From NCBI GenBank assembly GCA_947044405.1, contig CAMRHE010000331.1, forward strand, positions 1,612,001-1,676,000: a stretch of 64,000 bases of DNA, given 5' to 3'. The translations under genes and the position numbers were made by a program. This document shows positions 44,985 through 56,470 of this stretch, piece by piece. Position 1 is the first letter of the stretch. Each line of letters opens with the position of its first letter. Below the pieces are notes generated by a model. That model made no database searches and was not told where the DNA came from. It saw only the letters and a program-made list of their open reading frames with translations. The DNA is from Leptodactylus fallax (Eukaryota; Chordata; Amphibia; Anura; Leptodactylidae).

Positions 44985-45155
44985 TATGACAATAATAATA
45001 ACTTTATATAGCGCCAACATATTCCGCAGCACTTTACAAATCAGAGGACACATGAACGGACAATATGAGACATTACAATGTGACAAAGAAATACATACCA
45101 AATAATAGCAGTGACGACTCTGCTCACAAGAGCTTACAATCTATGAGGAGATAAG
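44985..45155 (-). mobile_element. L2 3' tail or L2-tailed SINE fragment
   Basis: AATAATAATAACTTTATATA followed by GCGCCAACATATTCCGCAGC is the inverse of an L2-type 3' end. The rest, ending near CTTACAATCTATGAGG, is the adjacent 3' UTR. It is absent from duplication copy 1. Confidence 0.65.
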
Positions 45156-45357
45156 AGGACACACCAGGACAGAGGACTTGTTTGCTACAATGGTCCAGCC
45201 ATCTATTAACACATAAGGTCATATAACTGAAGCTGTCTGAGCCGTCACCAGCCGGTATCTGGGAATATACAGATACGAAGTGCAGGGAAACTTCTAGATG
45301 GAGGGGTCAGGATCTGAGGAATAGAGGAGGAAGGAGAGCTTAGGATAAGACATGTTA

Positions 45358-45567
45358 GGGTGTGTCCACACAGCGGAAAATTTTCCGCCCCCGGAGTTTT
45401 TGCGGACATGCGGCAAGATAGGTCATGTTGCTTTATTTTTTTCCGCTAGCAGAAAAAAAAAAAAAAAAAAAAACGCTACTGACTCCCATTGAAATGAATG
45501 GGAAGAGTTTTTTGAGGCGGATTCCACAGCAAAATCCGCTGCCAAAAAACTCCGTGTGAACACAGCC
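45358..45567. mobile_element. PIF/Harbinger-like MITE with TTA target duplication
   Basis: 210 bases, GGGTGTGTCCACAC to GTGTGAACACAGCC, flanked by TTA on both sides (45355-45357 and 45568-45570). Copy 1 shows the empty site with one TTA (14275-14277). It contains a run of about 21 A's within a palindromic interior. Confidence 0.85.
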
Positions 45568-45655
45568 TTAGTGTAATGTGCGGAGGTGTCCTGAGAACAA
45601 CACTCGGGAGGCAGAAAAGAACTTGGATGATCCAGCCCGTTATCTCTGTATGGGA

Positions 45656-46540
45656 GAAAATGTCACATCCACATTTGACAAAATTTACTGAATAATTTTG
45701 GGCACTATCAGCGTGCCTGACCTGGCTGCCAGATGATAAGGCTGGACTATCTTCCATAAGTGATTATTGTCCCTGTGGATTGCTGCCTGCAGTTATCATT
45801 CACCATATACTGCTGCTCAATCTGATGCTCCAGCATGTGTAATAGGGTCACTCAATGTGCTCTTCACCTTACAACCATGAAACGCCGGAGGGTGAGTGTA
45901 AGCAATGGCTTGTCCTGGTGAAGTTGGGGTAGGGATATGGTCCAGTCTGTAGGAACCGAAGGAGGTGGATGGGTCTGGCCTGGTGTTGACCCTGTACTTC
46001 CCCTGCACCCATGAGGTGATGTCAGTACTAGAAAGCTCCGGGCCTTGCTGCATTTCTAAATTGTAGCCTCTGATGCTGATAACATTGACCCAGTGGGCCA
46101 TGACAGCTAATGTATTGTTTCTGCCCATACTTTATGCTCCACGTATTGAGGGTGGCGGGCACCTTTCCCCACATGAATATTTACAAGTAGAGGCCCAAAT
46201 GGTCATCAAGCAGGGACAACTTTCCTCAAGAAATAATCACGGCTAGGTATTCTCCATGGAGACTGTGCGGTGCCATCAGTTGTCGAAACGCAGTGAATTC
46301 CACTAAGTTGCATGGCAGTGACTGCACCGCCAGTTCCATTACGTCCTACAGCAGTATAATATGGGGTATTCCTGCCCCTGTGTGCTGGTAGGACAGGCGG
46401 ATCTTTTAATTCACATAAAATATTCATGATTACGCTACCCTGTAAGAGGGCAAAGGGACCTCCCCCTTGTGTTTTTTTCTGTCCTGTGTGGTTGAACAGG
46501 TGGAGGGAGGTCTTTTGTCCTCCCATATTTTTTTTTTTCC
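45656..46540. other. Unassigned sequence with two minus-strand ORFs
   Basis: Minus-strand ORFs at 45817-46128 (103 codons) and 46206-46526 (106 codons) lie in line, but no family was recognised. The second contains TAVGRNGTGGAVTAM and SPWRIPSRDYFLRKV. They may be parts of an old mobile element. No catalytic motif was seen. Confidence 0.3.
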
Positions 46541-47156
46541 CTTAAAGTTTGTTAACTTCCTTTGGGGAGTCATCTTTATACCACTCTTCTCTTCTTTCTT
46601 CCACTGGACGCTTCTGTGGAAAAGAAGGAGGGTTTTTATTTAGGCAGTTTTTTTGTGCTAGCCAAGCTTTCAACCTTCGCTCTGAAAAGGATGATTTCAG
46701 TAGTACATACAGCGGTGGTTGCATGCTGCATGTTCAAAGACCTATAGTGCAGGCCTCTTGTGCGGCCTTGATGTGGGGTATTACCGTTTCACTTACCTTA
46801 CAAGCTCCGCGGCCGCCAGAAGTGACGTGATGTCGGTCACCTTTGTTTGTGTTCCGGTTTTCCGGGGACTGAATTCTCGGTCGGACTTGTTGCTGCTTAG
46901 TTTTTCCTCCTTTTTTTGCTAGTTTATATTTGCTGAGCCTCTTTTCTGGCTTCGGTCAGTATATTTTTAGCTTAATTCTCTGTACAAGGAATTAAGCTTT
47001 GCAAAATTTGCGTAGGGAGGGATTTTTGTGTGCACTACTTGCTCATTCCTCCTCACCTCCTATAGAAGCCTTCATCTCAGTGCAGGAGATGGCTTGTCTC
47101 TTAGTGAGGAAGGCCTCGGTACTCCACTTGGATTACTGTTCTTATTGCTGCAGCTC

Positions 47157-47260
47157 CGGGCAGCACGGTGGCTCAGTGGTTTGCACTGTGACCTTACAGT
47201 GCTAGAGTTCTGGGTTCAAAGCCTGCCAGGAGTTTGATTTAAAAAAAAAAAAAAAAAAAG
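47157..47260 (+). mobile_element. tRNA-derived SINE head with poly-A
   Basis: A box TGGCTCAGTGG and B box GGGTTCAAAGCC, then a run of about 19 A's. It shares its head with the SINE at 21965-22206 but lacks the core and tail. Confidence 0.7.
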
Positions 47261-47279
47261 GCTCTAGTTTGTATGCAGT

Positions 47280-48211
47280 GTGACACACTGTGAAGCTATT
47301 GAAGATTTTCAGGTGTTTGACAAAATGCTTTCATCTGATGATACCTTGGAAGATTCCAGCAGACCTCTCTTTCCTCTTGAGAAGATAAATAGGCTGCTGA
47401 AGTCCATCTGGTCAAGGGACCGTGATGTTGACAGGGAAGCCTCCTGTTCCACCTCTAGGGGGCCTAGGGCCTTCCAAGTGGACAAGTCACTGGAGAAACT
47501 CATGCTTGAGGAATGGAAGCATCCGGAAGGAGCTCCCATATATTCCAGAAATTTTAGAACCTTGTTCTCTATTCTGGAGGCTCAGCGGGATCGGTGGGTG
47601 GGGCCTCCCACCTAAAGTGGACACGGCAGTGGCCAGGTGGTCCCAGTGGATGATGGTTCTAACCTCCAGAACCCTGTGGATAGACGCATAGAGAGTACCT
47701 TTAGGAAGGTTTATTCTCTGACCTCCGGTAAGACTTGGCTATTGCCTCTAATGAAGTCTCAAGCAAACTACGTGCTGACATCAACTCTGGAGTCTCCAGA
47801 GACGATCTCCTAGCTTTTTTATTTTGGTTTCCTTGTCGGCAGATTATATAGCCGAAGCCTCCCAACATCATTTAAGGCTGGCAGCCAAAGCTTTGGCCCT
47901 TTTCTACGGCAGCTAGAAGGCCACTATGGCTAAAACCCTGGAGAGCGGATAATGTCTCCAAGTTCAACCTTTGTTCTCTACCCTTTGAGTTGGGTAAGCT
48001 TTTGGCAGAAGCCTGGATGAGATTATGGAAGACCTTGCCGTTTAAAAAGGGTAAGACTCTGCCTCAGGCCTTTAGAGGCAGGTCAAAACCTTCCGGCCGG
48101 GGTAGAGGTTACCAGCCTCAACCCAGACCTCAGTTCCAGAGACGTCCTAGATATCAGCCTAGGGGTTCTGAACGAAGGTTCCCCAAGGATGAGGACAAGA
48201 AAGAAGCCTAG
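47280..48211 (+). pseudogene. DIRS gag-like region (broken)
   Basis: 47280-47615 begins with acidic FQVFDKMLSSDDTLEDSSRP. The last part (47990-48211) is Arg/Pro/Gln-rich (GRGRGYQPQPRPQF), like the basic C-terminal end of DIRS gag proteins. Between them the frame is broken several times. Confidence 0.55.
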
Positions 48212-48214
48212 CTT

Positions 48215-49080
48215 TTGACATCGGCTGCCTTTGTCCTGTGGCCGATACTCCTGTCGGGTTGGCTTTCTCATTTTTACACTGTCTGGCAGGAAAAAATTCA
48301 AGACCCTTGGGTCTTGCAGATTGTTCAGCGAGGATATGTGATCGAATTTCTTCAGCTGCCTCAGGATCGATTTGTCATAACCCGCTCCCTTCCTGCGGCT
48401 TAGTAGGATATATTGGAGTGCTCCATTCGCGATTACAAACACAAGGGGACTTTGGAAGAGGTCCCCCCTTTGGAAGAAGGATTTGGTGTCTACTCCCCAG
48501 TTTTTCTGGTGCCAAAACCATCAGGCAGCTGGAGAATGAGTATAGACTTAAGATATCTGAAACGCTTCATAAAGAAAACACATTTTGGTATGGAGACCAT
48601 AAAATCCATTACATCCTTTCTTAAACAGGGCGAAGTTTTTAGTCATCTTAGATCTAAAAGGATGCCTATCTGCATGTCCCAATATATCCTCCGCACAGGA
48701 AGCATCTTCAGTTCGCAGCCCTGCCCTTTGCATCACTTCAGCTCCTCATACCTTCACCAAAGTTGTGGCTCCTATAGCCGCCTCTCTCAGGCTTCAGGGC
48801 CTTTTTGTAGTGCCATACCTGGACGACTGGCTAATAAAAGCCCAGTCAGAATCTGTTCTGCTCCAGCAGTTACTGATAGCCATTTCCCTTCTCCAAATCT
48901 TGGGTTGGCTAATAAATTGGGAGAAGTCATAAGTAGTTCCCTCTACCCGCAGGAAGTTTCCTGGGGTAGCTGTTGAACTCAGACTGCATGGAGATTTCCT
49001 TAACACCTGCAAGGAAGGAAAGATTGATCAAAGCGGTCCGGTTTCTCTTCAAGACACGTATGGTATCCATAGGAACATCC
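48215..49080 (+). pseudogene. DIRS reverse transcriptase (broken)
   Basis: WVLQIVQRGYVIEFLQLP (48215-48403) and GVYSPVFLVPKPSGSWRMSI (about 48480-48545) are characteristic of vertebrate DIRS RT. The catalytic box reads VPYLDDWLI at about 48810-48838, in a different frame from the preceding part. Frameshifts lie near 48640 and 48800. Confidence 0.75.
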
Positions 49081-49106
49081 ATGAGAGTCCTAGGCCTGAT
49101 GTCATC

Positions 49107-51974
49107 GTCATGATGTCCATATAAGAAAGTGACTTGTTACGAGTTAAAACGGTCACTTTCTTAATGCTATCCTGGCGTGACACCGCCCACACCATAAAGT
49201 CACGCCAGGCGGGCTCGTCCTTCACCAGCCTGTAGTTTCCCCAGAAGGTTTCTAGGCCCTCCGGGGTAACAAAGCTGATGTCGAACTCCGAGGAGCCGAC
49301 AGGATGAATCAGGGCAAAGATGTCGCTCGCCCTGAAACCCATCCCGAGTAGGAGTTCCACGACCCCCCTCCTCTGGGGACAAGGGCCGGCTCCCCCCCAC
49401 ACGAGACGAGCCACGTTCCTCCGTGTCGGCCCCCTACGCCCGGGTGTAGGGAGAGTCCATCTGGTTTCACCTCCTTCTTCTCGGAACTTCCCTAGGCCAA
49501 AACGCTCGACCCAGAACCTAAGGTCTCTCGACTGCCCATCTATGGTCATTGTGGACTGGCCCGCCCGTAAAGCCTCCAGGAGCTGCCGTTGCAAATCGCT
49601 GTCCCTGGAGCCCGGCGGAAGACATGATGCACCCACAGGGGCCCCAGAAGCGACGCTGGCATAGGAGCGCAGCAACCTCCGCTGCCGGAGTACCAGCGCC
49701 ACTCCCAGGGACCCCCGCAGAACTACTTGGCCCAGCCACGGCAACCGGAGCACCAGAGGCGGAAACAGTCCGCCCTGGCATAGCCGCCGCGGACCGGGTC
49801 ACTCCAACTGCAGCAGAAGGAACAGCGGCAGAGAGGACAACAGGAGCAACAATATCAGGAGCAATAACATCAGGAGTAACAACAGGAGCAACGACAGCAT
49901 CAGGAACAGCAGCAGAAACAACAGCAGGGACAACAGCAGAAATACCAGAAACAACAGGGGCCACAACAGAAATATTACTAGCAGTAGAAATACTTTTTTT
50001 CGCAGCAATGGTAATAGCCCCTCCACCCGCAGCCTCCCCGACTACAGGCTCTTGGACCCCCATGTATACTACACCACCTTCTTCAGGAAGACTACTAGTT
50101 ACCCCTTTTGTCCCACCCGCTTTCCCCTTTACCTTACCCGTCTGCTTAACTAGCTTCTCCACTCGTCCATCATTCACACCTGCAGTCTTCCTTCTTACAG
50201 CGGGGCTGGCTGCACCACTCGCTGATGGCTTCCCCGCTTTTACCTCGGCCTCCGCATCCACAGTCACCCCGGCACCTGATGTTGTAGGAGGACACGCCCC
50301 CTTAGCCCCGGAAGTGACCTCCGCATCACCGGCTTCATCGGCACTGGAGGAGAATGAGCCACGCCCACATGCCACTCCCCCTTTCCTACGTCTCACTCTG
50401 GGGGAAGCCATCATCATTTTGAGACCTCCTACCAGGGAGGGGGGGTTTTCCCACGCCACTCCCCTCCGCAGGGGGGACCTCCAATTTCCTTCCTTTGCCC
50501 TTGTCCGCAGCTATGAGTGCCTTGTCCGCAACCATGAGTGCCTTGTCCGCCGCCTCCTGAAAGATACTATCAGGCGCCATTTTGACTGCTGGCACCCCGG
50601 GCACCCCGCCACTTGGCGTGACCCGAGGTGCCTGCGCCTCCCTTTTCTCTCCTGGAGGCATCGCAACCTGGGCCGAAGTCCCGGAGCGATGCTCCCCAGG
50701 CAACGATCTGACAAATTTAAATGTCTCTATTTCTCTTTTTTTTTCTCTTTTCACCTTCTTCCTGGTCTTGGCTCCTTTTCCCTCCTCTTCCCGTCCAAAT
50801 CTGACATGCTGAACTCTAATTGGTCCATTCTGGACGGGGACTCCAATTGGCAGATTTGCCTCATCAGCTTCCCGCCTTCTCCCGAGGCTCCACCCTCCTC
50901 CTCCTCCGTCTCGGGCAGTGGTTGGTTCTCTGGGAGTGTGTGAGATTGTGTCACTTCCTGTCCTGTCATTCTGACTTCCTGTCTTGTCATTCTGACTTCC
51001 TGCTTCACTGCCGGCACTGATGCCTGCGTATACGTGGGTATCAGGCTGCTGCTACTAGGGACGGCTGCCCGACTATACTGTACCTCCATGCTGTCATCTG
51101 ATTCCAGGTCTGACTCGCAATAGTCGTCCTCTCCCTAGCTGTCTGAGGACGTGGGGCCATCCTTCAACAACCGCTCCTGCTGTTTGCGGAAGAAGCGGTC
51201 ATCGTTCAGCAGCTTCTCTCTGAACGGCCCCGCGCCCTCCAGGATCTCCGCACACCTGGCTTCCAGGGTCTTAATCTGCTTTTTGAGGCTCTTTACTTGC
51301 CTGCTGAAAACCGGGCGGTCCTTCCTCGAGGCCCTGTCGCTACGGGCACGAGAGCTTTGCAGCTCTCCACCCATAGCGAACAGGGACCTCCGGGCCCAGT
51401 CATACTCCTCCAGGACCGCCTCGATCCTCCGGCTGTAGATGGCAACCTCTTCTCCAGCCTTCCGGATGCCCCATCCCGTGGGTGATTGAGGCAGCGATGA
51501 CGGTAAGGCGTCTTTTCTCCTGCTTGCAGGGACCCTTCCAGAGGAAACCGCATATCCTGCGGCCGCAGCCCCCTTCGGACCGGCTTCACCCGCCACTGCC
51601 GCTGATGTTACCGCCGTGGCTGATGTCGCCGTCTTCACGGATCCACCTGCCGGGACTGCTGACACCCCTGTTGCCACTGCTACCCCTGCCGGCGTCGCCC
51701 GCTCCACGGGCGTCGCTACTCCCGATGCTGTTCCTGATGCTGCAGCCGCCAATGTCCCTGCTGCTGCTCCCGATGCTGTTGTCCCGATCGCCAGTCTCAT
51801 TGAGGCTTGCTGCCTCAGCGACCTCCGCCTGCCCTGCTGGTGCTGTGTCGGCAGACATTCTCCTGCCCCCCGCCTGTAAGGTCCGGGGGGCAGGAGCTCC
51901 ACGCTCCATGATAAGGCTCCCCTCCGCACGGGGAAGGGAGTCGGAGCTACGGTCTGTAACAAACGAAAGACCAC
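49107..51974 (-). pseudogene. Tx1 ORF1 fragment, copy 1
   Basis: Pieces 51135-51974, 50386-51089, 49518-50459 and 49107-49753 cover an Ala/Ser/Thr-rich start, a coiled coil (YSRRIEAVLEEYDWARRSLF and onward), an acidic part, a long Ala/Val-rich low-complexity part, and the RRM-like domain with VVELLLGMGFRASDIFALIH. Frames shift between pieces. Comparison with copy 2 shows single-base indels at different places in each. Confidence 0.75.
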
Positions 51975-52076
51975 ACACTATAACCGTCCTCCAAGCGTCC
52001 AAAACCACTTAAGCCTCTGGACTCAGGAGCTCAAACAAACACGTCTGACTCCCACGGTTGCCCCGAAGGAATTGGA
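49107..52076 (-). mobile_element. Tx1-clade LINE, copy 1 (5' half only)
   Basis: It matches 57659-60648, the 5' UTR and most of ORF1 of the neighbouring copy. It lacks everything after the RRM-like part of ORF1. Its 5' end directly follows the 3' end of copy 2, so the two are joined head to tail. Its other end joins a DIRS fragment at a TCATGATG microhomology. Confidence 0.85.
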
Positions 52077-53172
52077 ACTATTTTATTAGAAAAGTAGAAA
52101 AATTTTACAAACAAACACTTAATCTGTCACTCCAAAAAATACAGTATAAAACCATAATCAGACACAATACATAAAACCAAAGTAAAATCATAAAATAACA
52201 TCAGAACATAAGTATAAAACACTGGGACAAAAATCAAAACAAAAAACAAGCGCGAACCAGCCCCCATCCATTCTGCCTTTCACTCCGCCTTTCATTCTTC
52301 TTCAGTCTCTCTCCAACCATCCTTCAGTCAAAACTCTAATCATCTGGAAAAAAAAAAAAAGAAAACCAATATGAGCGATATACAACAACATAGAAACAAA
52401 CATAAAACAACAAAAACCCCAACTAAAACTTACTAGAAATTTTTTTTTTTTTTTTTTTTTCCCCTCACCACACCCGGCCAGCACCACGCCCCATGTCCTC
52501 CCATGTCCGCATAGTCCTGGTGCTGGCACCACCCACCACCAAGCCCCTGAACCCCGACATGGCTCTCCGCCTCATGTCCTCCCATGTCCGCATAGTCCAG
52601 AGCCAGGCCAGGCACTCGAAACCTATAAACCCAAGCCCTCCACCCGCAAAAAGAAACCCCCCTCCCAAACAACCTACCCCCCTAAAAAACCCTTTTACGA
52701 TCAACATATTATGGAAATGGGAATAAAAAAAAAATGGAACAACGGACATAGAAACAGTACAATAATATGAAAATAACAGAAATGACACAATAACAAAATA
52801 CCAGACAAATGCTATAATAACGGACAAAACCCACAATACCATAAACTGTACAAACCAACCCTCCCTCCCATTAACCTCCCATGGGCCTAGGGTCGGTTAT
52901 CCTCAAGCCTCTTACCCTTCCATCCAATTTCCAAAACAAAAATGCCTATGTGGTGACACACCAGCTCTCCACCAGGAAGAGAGCACAAGAGGCCCGTCCC
53001 TGCCTACTTGCCCTACCACTATGTCCCTATCTATCATTCTATCCCTACCCTGTCCCTACCTGTCCCTCCCTATCAGAAAATAATAAAACCCACCCCTCGT
53101 GCCAACCTTGCCCTACCTGTCCCTATCTGGCCCTAACCTAACTCACCTACTTTGAATCCCTTATTCTAACCC
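52077..53172 (-). other. 3' UTR of Tx1 copy 2
   Basis: Noncoding, with a T-run at 52438-52460 (plus strand) and a short repeat CCTCCCATGTCCGCATAGTC occurring twice (about 52497 and 52578). The polyadenylation signal AATAAA on the minus strand is near 52083-52088. Confidence 0.7.
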
Positions 53173-56100
53173 TCAGGGAACAGAAAAGGTGAACCCCCTC
53201 CAGAGGGTACCAGCCCTCCCTGCACCCAGCCTCTCATACTCCCGAGAGCGCACCCTCACCAGGTCCACCATGATGTTTTTAACCACCTCTACCTCCGGGA
53301 GGATTTTGCCTCGCGTCGATACTAGACACCGGGATGACCACAAGTGGAACCTAACCACTGCACTAACTATAAAAAGTGTCTGGCAGTCCCTGCCCTCTGG
53401 GTGTTTGAATGCCCCATAGGCCCACTCGGCATAGGAAAGGCCAGCCAGCCGCAGCCAACCGGTGGAGGTCCCCACCAATTTGCAAACCCTTATATTGAAG
53501 GGGCACTGAAGCAGGAAGTGCTCCATGCTTTCCAGCATGTCGCCACACTCCTCCCGAGGGCAGCCTCGCTCGTCGGAGTTCCGGTACTTCAAGTTCCCCC
53601 TCACATATAACTTACCTAGGAGGCAGAGCCAGGTCAGATCCCAAAACTTCCGAGGAAACCTTTTGGAGTTAAGAAAACGCAACCCTCCCTCTAAGGTTTC
53701 TCCTGGGCAATCTTTGAGCGCCAGAGGCTTCTGGAAGCGGGTCAACAGGACCTTGTCATCAAGAAAACGTCTTGACTGAGTCCTGATCTCCCACGCCCCC
53801 AGACCCCACCGACGAATCACCTTCAAGACCAGGGAAGCATAGGCCGGGAGATATCCATGGGGTGCACGAAGATCTTTCACTTGCCCTCCTGACTCCCATT
53901 TCTGGAAGAAGGGCCGAAACCACCCCTGGCAGGAGGCTACCCACGAAGGAGCCCCCTCGGAGGAGAGGTTTGGTAGATTGATCTTAAGAAAGGTGTTCAT
54001 TAAGAACACCACGGGGTTAACCATATTTAACCCCCCTAACCTCCTTGTGCGGTATGTAACCGCCCTCTTGATTAGGTTGAGCCTGTTCCCCCACAACAGT
54101 TGGAAGAACAGGCAACAGATCCTACTCCAACAAGACTCCGGCAAGGCACAGACGCTACCTAGATAGATCACCAACGGGAGCAGGAAGGCTTTGGCAAGGT
54201 GAACCCTTTCTCTCAGGGTCAAAGACCAACCCTTCCAGCAATCAACTCTCTGGGCGACATCCTTAAGTCTACCTTCCCAATTTTGGAGTGGGTAATCACC
54301 CTGGCCAAAATGGATGCCTAAGATCTTTACAGACCCCTGGGGTTTTGGGAGGGTGTCCGGGAGAGACCATTCAAGCTCCTCCCGTGACGAGACAAGAACG
54401 GTGACATCATCCGCGTAGGCTACTGTCCTCAAAGGGGAGCCGGTGCCCTCCAGGTCCATCCTGACTCCCACCACCGGCCCACCATTAATCCGTCTAATCA
54501 GGGGATCAATGGCGAACACATACAGTAGCGGGCTCAAGGGACATCCCTGTCGGACGCCCGACCCCACCTCAAAAGGACGACCAACCCAACCATTCACAAG
54601 CGGGAAAGACTCAGCCCCAGCGTATAAGGTCTGCAGCCACTGAATGAACCCCCCAGGCAGGCCATACCTCGAGAGAGTTGACCACAAATACTCATGATTC
54701 ACCCTGTCAAAAGCCTTAGCCTGATCTAGGGACAGCAAGTACCCCTTCCACCGACCTGCCCTACTCTGCTCCACAGCCTCCCTGACACTCAGGACCGCAC
54801 TTAAGGTGCTACGACCGGGAACAGAGCAGTGCTGAGCCGGCGAGAGGAGCCGGGGCGCAAACTGTACCAGCCGGTTGAAAAGTACCTTCGCCAGAATCTT
54901 TCGGTCCGTATTGAGAAGTGCTATGGGCCGCCAGTTCTCAATATGGCTCGGATCCTTACCCTTTGACAGAACTATAAGGGCGGACCTCCTCATTGACTTC
55001 GGCAGAGTGCCCGAGGGTAGACACTCATTAAGCACGTCAGTCAAGAGGGGAGCCAAAGCTCCTTTAAAGGTCCGATAGAACTCAGATGTTAAGCCATCTG
55101 GGCCAGGTGACTTCTTGAGGGCAAGACCCTCAATAGCCCTGACTACTTCCTCTTCCCTTATAGGTTCTATCAAAACACCAAGAGAAGGGTCTTCTGCTGA
55201 CTCAGGAATGGCTTCAGCCAAGAAACCTGAAATCCGATCCCGATTCAGTTCCTTCTTTGCCAAAAGGTTCGAGTAGAAGGACCTGACGACCTCCAAGATC
55301 CCTGACCTGGATCTTGTCAGGGATCCTGTACTGTCAATCAGGCCTGTTACTGTCTTACAAGTCACTGACATCTTACAGTTCCTGTAGGGGTCGGGCGAGC
55401 GGTATTTCCCGAAATCCCTCTCAAGAACCAAAGATACGTGCCTATCATACTGACACCTTTTAAGCAAAGCCTTCACACCGGAGATATCCTCCTGGCTACC
55501 TCCGGTCGAGACCAGATGTTCAAGTCTCTTCCTCAGTGCACTGTACATGCGGTACATGTCCAGTGACCTGAGGCTTGAGAGCCGGCGGAAAAATCCCGCC
55601 ACCCTTTTTTTGAATATCTCCCACCACTCTGACCTAGTACCTTCAAGACCCAGTAATAGTACCTGATCCTGAAGAAACTCCTCAAAGGCTTGTCTTACAG
55701 CTGCCTCCTCAAGGAGTGACGAATTCAGCCTCCACAAACCTCTTCCTCTCCGGAGGGTCTCTGAAATATTCAAAGAAAACAAAATTAGACAGTGATCGGA
55801 GAACTCCACCTCCACCACGGACACAGGGGTGGTGACGGAATTCTCCTTCAAAAAAAAACCTATCTATCCTAGACCTAACACTACCTCTCTGAAAGGTGAA
55901 CCCACGGTGACCTGGGGAATGCCTGATGTGGATATCCTCCAGGCGAGCTTCACTCACTATGCTATTTAACGCGGCGCCATCATAGGGCAGTCTATCTCTG
56001 GTACCTCCTCGGTCTTGGGGTCTAGTTATGGTATTAAAATCCCCACCAAAGATGACTTGTTTGCCCGTAAAAAGAAAAGGCTTAATCTTCATAAAGAGGC

Positions 56101-56470
56101 TTTTACGGTCCCACTTTGTCTGGGGACCGTAGATGTTAATGAGGTGCAGGCTTTGCCCCTTCATGAAGACGTCTAAGACTAGGCACCTTCCCATTTCGAG
56201 CTCGATCAGTCGCTGGCATTTCACCTCTGTGGTAAAAAGCACCGCCACTCCACTATACGGCTCAGCCGCAAGAGACCAGTAGGAGGGCCCCCTGCGCCAC
56301 TCCCTCCTTGCTCTGTTTATCTCTGATAGAGTACAGAGCCTGGTCTACTGCAAAAACAAAATGTCAGCTTCAACCCGGCCAAGAAAATCAAAGGCTGCAA
56401 ACCTAGCCGTATCAGACTTAATGCTGGCCACATTAATGGTGGCCAGCGTCAGTGGAGAGGGGACTGCCAT
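53173..56470 (-). pseudogene. Tx1 ORF2: endonuclease and reverse transcriptase
   Basis: It starts at 56470 with MAVPSPLTLATIN, typical of the endonuclease N-terminus. An in-frame TAG sits near 56348. GGDFNTITRPQDRGG is the endonuclease GDFN motif. A frameshift falls in an A9 run at about 55850. RT motifs: ALKKSPGPDGLTSEFY, WRPIALLNTDRKI, SLDQAKAFDRVNH, GVRQGCPLSPLLYVFAID and AYADDVTV (about 54402-54424). About 40 residues after this box are missing compared with the family. The C-terminal zinc motif is CPREECGDMLESMEHFLLQC. The last exon-like block ends GFTFSVP. Confidence 0.85.

Larger units (their letters stand above)
37854..45655 (+). repeat. Zinc-finger-downstream segmental duplication, copy 2
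   Basis: Counterpart of 1-14370. Host pieces are 37854-38330, 44224-44610, 44611-44910 and 45325-45655. It is interrupted by the Gmr1-like element, an L2 tail and a MITE. Confidence 0.85.
46980..49106 (+). mobile_element. DIRS-type retrotransposon fragment
   Basis: A gag-like region (47280-48211) is followed by an RT of the DIRS group (48215-49080). The tyrosine recombinase, the methyltransferase-like domain and the terminal repeats are missing because the sequence is cut at 49106/49107 where a Tx1 LINE begins. A tRNA-derived SINE interrupts it at 47157-47260. The left limit is uncertain and may reach 46541. Confidence 0.7.

Noticed and set aside
45817..46526. Retroviral env for the nested provirus or the LTR elements
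   Set aside because: No signal peptide, cleavage site or transmembrane segment is visible, and no retroviral pol is adjacent in this orientation.
49549..50943. Plus-strand 464-codon ORF
   Set aside because: It runs opposite to Tx1 ORF1 and reflects its GC-rich low-complexity composition. The minus strand carries the recognisable domains.
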